Shown here: piece after piece, positions 13,699-16,547 of the stretch | Layout of the letters: each line of letters starts with the position of its first letter | How positions within the stretch are numbered: position 1 is the first letter of the stretch | Source: Deltaproteobacteria bacterium UBA1386 | Lineage (GTDB): Bacteria; Desulfobacterota; Syntrophorhabdia; Syntrophorhabdales; Syntrophorhabdaceae | DNA: 16,547 bases | Direction of reading: 5' to 3' | Assembly (NCBI GenBank): GCA_002305765.1 | Contig: DBQU01000050.1 | Coordinates: forward strand, 1-16,547 | Translations under genes and position numbers: made by a program | The notes under the pieces: generated by a model | What the model saw: only the letters and a program-made list of their open reading frames with translations | Told to the model about the DNA's origin: nothing | The model's database searches: none

Positions 13699-14254
13699 GA
13701 GGGAGAAAGTCAAACTGCTCCTCCCGGACGCATCTCCGCTTATTAGCCTTGCTCACGGGGGAGAAGATTGCCTGGAACTGATCTTTAAAGCAAAACTCCC
13801 TGTCGTCATGACGGACCAGGTGCTTTTTGAAGCCACCTACAGGAAGGATGAGCTTCAAGACGCAGCTGTTATTAACAAGTGGTACCGGAAACACAGGACG
13901 CAGATCAAGGTCGTCGCGACAAAGATAGGCGAAGCAAGAAAAGCGCTGGAGTCCGTCGGGAAGTATGATCACAAGAAGTTTGCCGATCAGGGAGAAGAGT
14001 CAGTATTACAGGCGATCAAATCGAAGCAACTGGAGCCCGGGCCGTATTTGTTTCTTTTCGAAGACGAGCAGACGGCGGGCCCTTCCTTTTTTGGCGTCTA
14101 TCCGGTTCATGTTGTATCTACCTACGGGTTTTTGGTTGGTCTGGAACGGGCCCATGTCATACCCTCGGCGGACAAAATCCTTCAACGCATCAGATCGGGT
14201 GGCCGGCATAGCCTTAAAGCCGACATTATCGACCAGTTCGAGATCCTGAAGTAG
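13688..14254 (+). CDS. PIN-domain-like toxin (VapC-related, 188 aa)
   Basis: The N-terminal strand LLLPDASPLISLAHGG carries D14, the first PIN acidic residue. Further candidates for the metal-binding cluster are E48 in VMTDQVLFEATYR, D100/E103/E104 in ADQGEESVLQA, and E125/D126 in LFLFEDEQTAG. PIN toxins are Mg2+-dependent RNases, often cutting tRNA or rRNA. At 188 residues it is longer than typical VapC (about 130), with a C-terminal extension. The start at 13688 overlaps the antitoxin by 11 bases, and GGGGGAAA lies upstream; longer in-frame starts lie inside the antitoxin and are less likely. The overlap indicates coupled translation of the pair. Confidence 0.78.
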   Translation: MSIKREKVKLLLPDASPLISLAHGGEDCLELIFKAKLPVVMTDQVLFEATYRKDELQDAAVINKWYRKHRTQIKVVATKIGEARKALESVGKYDHKKFADQGEESVLQAIKSKQLEPGPYLFLFEDEQTAGPSFFGVYPVHVVSTYGFLVGLERAHVIPSADKILQRIRSGGRHSLKADIIDQFEILK

Positions 14255-14256
14255 AA

Positions 14257-14272
14257 TCGGAATGGATTCCGA
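14257..14272 (+). terminator. hairpin directly after the PIN toxin gene
   Basis: TCGGAAT (14257-14263) and ATTCCGA (14266-14272) form a 7-bp stem three bases past the stop codon. The loop is only two bases and no T-run follows, so it is a weak terminator candidate or a 3' end protector. Confidence 0.3.
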
Positions 14273-14393
14273 CGGTGTGATCTGCCAATACGTATCCAGT
14301 GAAATCCCTACAGTACCATTGTCCAGCATGTAAGATACGTAAATCTCCCGGCCCGGGGGTCAACTCTCCCCGCCTTCGTCTGTGATTTCCTCA

Positions 14394-14421
14394 TTGTAAA
14401 ATAACTCCAATAGCTTATAAT
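14394..14421 (+). promoter_or_regulatory. promoter of the zinc-ribbon miniprotein (leaderless start)
   Basis: TTGTAA (14394-14399), 16-base spacer, then a perfect TATAAT (14416-14421). The expected transcription start, about 7 bases downstream, falls at 14428, the A of the ATG. That implies a leaderless mRNA. Confidence 0.55.
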
Positions 14422-14427
14422 CTCAAC

Positions 14428-14583
14428 ATGGCAACTGTTAAATGCCCGAACTGCGGTAAGGAAGTGAAGATCCTTTCGTTCGGGTATGGATATATGGCAA
14501 TATGCTGCGGCATGATCGTGTACAATAGCAGCGATGAACCGCCGGAGGCAGGAAAGAAAAAAGAGGAAAAGAAAGACGAGTAG
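14428..14583 (+). CDS. small zinc-ribbon-like protein (51 aa)
   Basis: A 51-residue ORF starting MATVKCPNCGKEVKIL. CPNC (C6, C9) and CC (C26, C27 in MAICCGMIV) look like the two halves of a zinc ribbon. The tail is very acidic/basic and Lys/Glu-rich (KKKEEKKDE), which is typical of small solvent-exposed proteins. No Shine-Dalgarno sequence precedes the ATG; instead a consensus promoter puts the transcription start at the ATG itself. The Cys knuckle plus the promoter position are the reasons to call it a gene. Function unknown; a nucleic-acid- or protein-binding metal protein is plausible. Confidence 0.6.
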   Translation: MATVKCPNCGKEVKILSFGYGYMAICCGMIVYNSSDEPPEAGKKKEEKKDE

Positions 14584-14640
14584 ATACTCCGGAAACTGCG
14601 GGTTGACAACACCATCAGACGATTTTAGAAAGTCAACGTA

Positions 14641-14669
14641 TTGTGGTATATTCCAACGATCTCTATAAT
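14641..14669 (+). promoter_or_regulatory. promoter of the frameshifted gene at 14690
   Basis: TTGTGG (14641-14646), 17-base spacer, TATAAT (14664-14669). Transcription would start near 14676, leaving about 14 bases of leader with a weak GGGA before the ATG at 14690. Confidence 0.5.
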
Positions 14670-14689
14670 ATCGTAGCGGGACAAACGAA

Positions 14690-15080
14690 ATGAACAACAA
14701 TGCCGACAACAACGAGCCTGAAGCCATCTGGGATTTTATCAGATATCTCAGGGAGCAAAGAGGCTTGAGTCTCGTCAAATTTGTCGAGATGATTGCTTGT
14801 ACCCTGATGCACGCGACGCGGATAGAAAAACTGTACAACGTATCGCGCAGTGCAGCCTCGCCGCGGCTGTTCAGATGTATCGCCGCCGCATGCACCGATG
14901 ACCCGGAATCCTGCAGGGCCCTGGTTGCTCGCGGGGTATGCGACTGATGGCGTCAGGCGCTTGTCTGCGGATAAGAATTTCCTGAACATCATGAAAAAAG
15001 CTGAAAGACTTTCCCCTGTTAAAATAAAGAAATTGGGCGTCGCTGTCGGGCTGAGATATTCGTTGATCGAAGAGCCGTGA
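14690..15080 (+). pseudogene. hypothetical protein gene with one frameshift (about 129 aa if joined)
   Basis: The first frame starts at 14690 and runs 85 codons to a TGA at 14945-14947. It has a helical, regulator-like N-terminus (AIWDFIRYLREQRGLSLVKF). Another frame then continues with protein-like text (SADKNFLNIMKKAERLSPVK, LGVAVGLRYSLIEEP) to the TGA at 15078-15080. Removing one G from the GGGG at 14933-14936 joins the frames as ALVARGYATDGVRRLSADKN. The joined gene ends 3 bases from the restored stop of the convergent HicB relic, as expected for compact genes. The N-terminus could be a degenerate helix-turn-helix, but I cannot assign a family. The cause may be a true mutation or a homopolymer sequencing error. 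Confidence 0.5.
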
Positions 15081-15083
15081 ATG

Positions 15084-15423
15084 TCATGACGGCGGCCGCC
15101 TGTATCCGCTTGCTTTCTCGAGGATTTCCGCGACATATTTGTTGAGGTGATGCCTTTTTCCATAGCTTTGAACGCGACCATGGGCTTACCCATATGTTGA
15201 GGGTTCCTTTGAACGGCCGTTCCGGCTCCCGGCCGGCATCCTTACAAGTGTCCAGGTAGTCGTCGACGGTGTCTTTAAATGCTTTCTTCAGTGACTCGAC
15301 GTCCCGGTGGCCCTCATAGCTCACGAGGTCAAGGATCCCCTCGAGTTTCCCGTAGAGGAAGTCGTCGTTGCTGTAGTTCACCGAGCCGTGATAGTTCTTG
15401 TATCTGATGAGATTATTCTTCAT
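15084..15423 (-). pseudogene. hicB: HicB-family antitoxin with two frameshifts
   Basis: Residues 1-76 are a clear HicB antitoxin: IRYKNYHGSVNYSNDDFLYG, LEGILDLVSYEG, FKDTVDDYLDTCK and GREPERPFKGTLN. The expected C-terminal RHH/DNA-binding part is present but spread over two other frames: MGKPMVAFKAMEKGI (about 15193-15149), then LNKYVAEILEKASGYRRPPS ending at the TGA at 15084-15086. Two single-base losses, near 15197 and near 15147, explain this. Without repair the protein reads on into unrelated sequence to 15019. The start has AAGGAGGT 10 bases upstream. HicB normally pairs with HicA; here it follows a RelE-type toxin instead. Confidence 0.8.
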
Positions 15424-15505
15424 TATTTTAGAAACCTCCTTCAGAAGGGGTCCTTTCGACCTGTTGGAGTCCCTTGAGAACCAGCTAGAAGGACAGTATT
15501 CGGCC

Positions 15506-15767
15506 CTACCGGAGCCCTTTCAGATCTCGATAGAAGCCCCAGGCCAAGCAGGAAGAGCATCTGTTCATCATGTTCATAGGCTAGGAGGAACTGCTGGTCC
15601 AAGACGCGGAACTTGTATACCCGCACAGCAGTCAGGTCACCTTTCTTTTCTTCGCCGCATGTCGAATCTGACAAGATATGCCTGATCGCGTCGTTGACCG
15701 GCTTGACCTGATTACGGTGAAGCTTCTTGTAGGCGCGCCTGAAATATGGCGACTGAACAACGTTCAT
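15506..15767 (-). pseudogene. RelE/ParE-family toxin with C-terminal frameshift
   Basis: The protein starts MNVVQSPYFRRAYKKLHRNQ and continues with DLTAVRVYKFRVLDQQFLLA and YEHDEQMLFLLGLG, the RelE/ParE fold of mRNA interferases and gyrase poisons. After LLGLG the frame drifts into about 34 unrelated residues, ending at 15441. One base over (near 15535-15545) the expected ending GFYRDLKGLR appears, with a TAG at 15506-15508. The native gene therefore ended at 15506 and has a small indel in its last codons. The start overlaps the upstream ParD-like gene by four bases (ATGA). Loss of the FYRDLK end, which is conserved in the family, probably inactivates the toxin. Confidence 0.78.
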
Positions 15768-15982
15768 TTTTCAGCGCTGAATTCGAAAGGTTCGAACTGG
15801 CCCTGCTTCTTCGCCGCCAGGATGTCCCGGATCAACTCACCCGGGAGATCCAGGTTGTCAAGGGCAGCTTTCCCGATCCGGGCCCAGTAAGCCACCCGCA
15901 GGGGAACGGTCCTGCTTTCGGCTTCCGCGCTCTTCCTGGCCTCATTGTATAATTCATCGTCTATGCGGATGGCTACGCTCAT
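15764..15982 (-). CDS. ParD-like antitoxin (72 aa)
   Basis: The protein MSVAIRIDDELYNEARKSAE with RTVPLRVAYWARIGKAALDN, LPGELIRDIL and a closing PFEF matches the ParD-like antitoxin family of about 70 residues, an RHH-type DNA-binding antitoxin. The start at 15982 is chosen because the family begins at MSVAIRI; the upstream extension to 16084 runs through the promoter region. Its stop overlaps the RelE-type toxin start by four bases, the standard antitoxin-first arrangement. The ribosome binding site is weak. It appears intact although its toxin is frameshifted. Confidence 0.82.
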   Translation of the reverse strand: MSVAIRIDDELYNEARKSAEAESRTVPLRVAYWARIGKAALDNLDLPGELIRDILAAKKQGQFEPFEFSAEK

Positions 15983-16009
15983 GTGATATTTATCTCTGTT
16001 ACAAGAGGT

Positions 16010-16037
16010 AGCATATTGCAACAGGAAAACAGCACAA
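16010..16037 (-). promoter_or_regulatory. possible promoter of the ParD-RelE-HicB set
   Basis: On the minus strand TTGTGC (16037-16032) and TATGCT (16015-16010) are 16 bases apart, about 27 bases before the ParD-like start. The match to consensus is modest. Confidence 0.35.
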
Positions 16038-16133
16038 TCCAGAAGACCGGCTCGGGGGCGATGTGACCAAATTGGACAAATCATGCGGCAAAAATGCCCG
16101 GATGGTCCGATAGGGTATACCGCAATCCCTTTC

Positions 16134-16547
16134 CTATTGCCAGAGACCGGCGGCCCTGGTGGTCTCTATGCTGTCCTGCAGTTCCTTATCCAAGCTCGAG
16201 AGAAAGTCGAGCCCGGTGCTCTCCTCAACGTCCCGTATGGTGAAGATATACAGGGGCAGATCCTCTGTCTCAAGGGCCTCATTCGGCATAATGAAGGCGA
16301 TGGCCTCCTGCTTGTTCGGGTCATAGACGATCTTGTAAAGGCGGGAGGGAACCGCAACTTTGTTCTTCCCGATGGTCTTCGTGGTGGCGCCATCATATAT
16401 GGGACCGGTATAGATGAAGAGTTCTCCTCTGTTTATCGCCCAGGCGCGGACGAGTTCCTCGAGGGCCTTCCAAATCCCCTGATTCATCTTCTTGCCCACC
16501 TGGGGGACCATGTTCGAGAGGTAGAAGCACTCGATCATCGCCTGCTT
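16134..16547 (-). CDS. DNA/RNA non-specific endonuclease, C-terminal part (partial)
   Basis: The frame enters from the right window edge (KQAMIECFYLSNMVPQ) and runs to a stop at 16134-16136. SNMVPQ and MNQGIWKALEELVRAW match the NucA/EndA beta-beta-alpha-metal nuclease family, in which the Asn of MNQGIW region helps hold the Mg2+. Further family blocks are LFIYTGPIYDG, VAVPSRLYKIVYD, AIAFIMPNE and YIFTIRDVEESTGLDF. The DRGH catalytic motif and any signal peptide would lie upstream, outside the window. These enzymes are usually secreted or periplasmic and degrade nucleic acids. The internal ATG at 16538 is not the true start. Confidence 0.88.
   Translation of the reverse strand, partial: KQAMIECFYLSNMVPQVGKKMNQGIWKALEELVRAWAINRGELFIYTGPIYDGATTKTIGKNKVAVPSRLYKIVYDPNKQEAIAFIMPNEALETEDLPLYIFTIRDVEESTGLDFLSSLDKELQDSIETTRAAGLWQ

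Noticed and set aside
14006..14329. Minus-strand frame starting MLDNGTVGISLDTYWQ
   Set aside because: Reads like protein at first glance, but it is antisense to the PIN toxin, has a stop just upstream and no ribosome binding site.
14308..14895. Minus-strand open frame of 195 codons
   Set aside because: It runs opposite the zinc-ribbon gene, two promoters and the frameshifted gene; low-complexity text, no ribosome binding site.
14663..15193. Minus-strand open frame of 176 codons
   Set aside because: Only its first 15 or so residues are meaningful, as the middle segment of the frameshifted HicB; the rest is antisense to the gene at 14690.
1..16547. CRISPR arrays, tRNA or rRNA genes, complete insertion sequences
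   Set aside because: No regularly spaced repeats, cloverleaf-like segments or transposase genes with terminal repeats were found on reading the window.

Overview
The window looks like a chromosomal segment of an anaerobic, energy-limited bacterium. Flavin and Fe-S redox modules, NtrC-type sigma-54 control and many small toxin-antitoxin and Cys-rich genes suggest a deltaproteobacterial or Desulfobacterota-like syntroph or sulfate-reducer relative. That placement is inferred from gene content and style only; there is no rRNA or marker gene here.

Layout. (1) 1-880, plus strand: the tail of a FemAB-like peptidoglycan peptidyltransferase, a small unknown gene and a small ankyrin-repeat protein. 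(2) 881-1261: intergenic, with two hairpins and a possible decayed minus-strand reading frame. (3) 1262-8036, minus strand: a tight five-gene redox operon. In transcription order it holds a duplicated four-Cys small protein, a NuoE-like [2Fe-2S] protein with a zinc-ribbon-like tail, a 1074-residue NuoF-GltD fusion, a NuoG-N-terminus-like ferredoxin, and an archaeal-type FMN glutamate-synthase-domain protein. The NuoE / NuoF-GltD / NuoG-N set has the architecture of the Stn (Sporomusa-type Nfn) electron-bifurcating transhydrogenase. (4) 8037-8294: control region with a good sigma-54 -24/-12 candidate. (5) 8295-10875, minus strand: an NtrC-type activator with GAFTGA, a soluble GAF histidine kinase, and a 20-codon leader ORF with a near-perfect ribosome binding site. 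(6) 11029-11954, plus strand: an AlkA-type DNA glycosylase with a large internal deletion, and a DUF488 protein. (7) 12052-16547: accessory region with a MORN/YwqK-like protein, an orphan protein, an RHH-PIN toxin-antitoxin pair, an apparently leaderless zinc-ribbon miniprotein, a frameshifted unknown gene, a ParD-RelE-HicB set with broken toxin and HicB, and the 3' part of a DNA/RNA non-specific endonuclease.

How the genes may work together. The kinase and sigma-54 activator sit directly upstream of, and probably drive, the redox operon. In the operon the NuoF flavin module would exchange electrons with NADH, the NuoG-N-like protein with ferredoxin, and the GltD module with NADP(H). In ordinary glutamate synthase the GltD subunit feeds the FMN domain of GltB. 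A GltB-type FMN protein as the last gene therefore suggests a larger machine: a bifurcating transhydrogenase coupled to a glutamate-synthase-like reductase of unknown substrate. This coupling is the most interesting hypothesis in the window.
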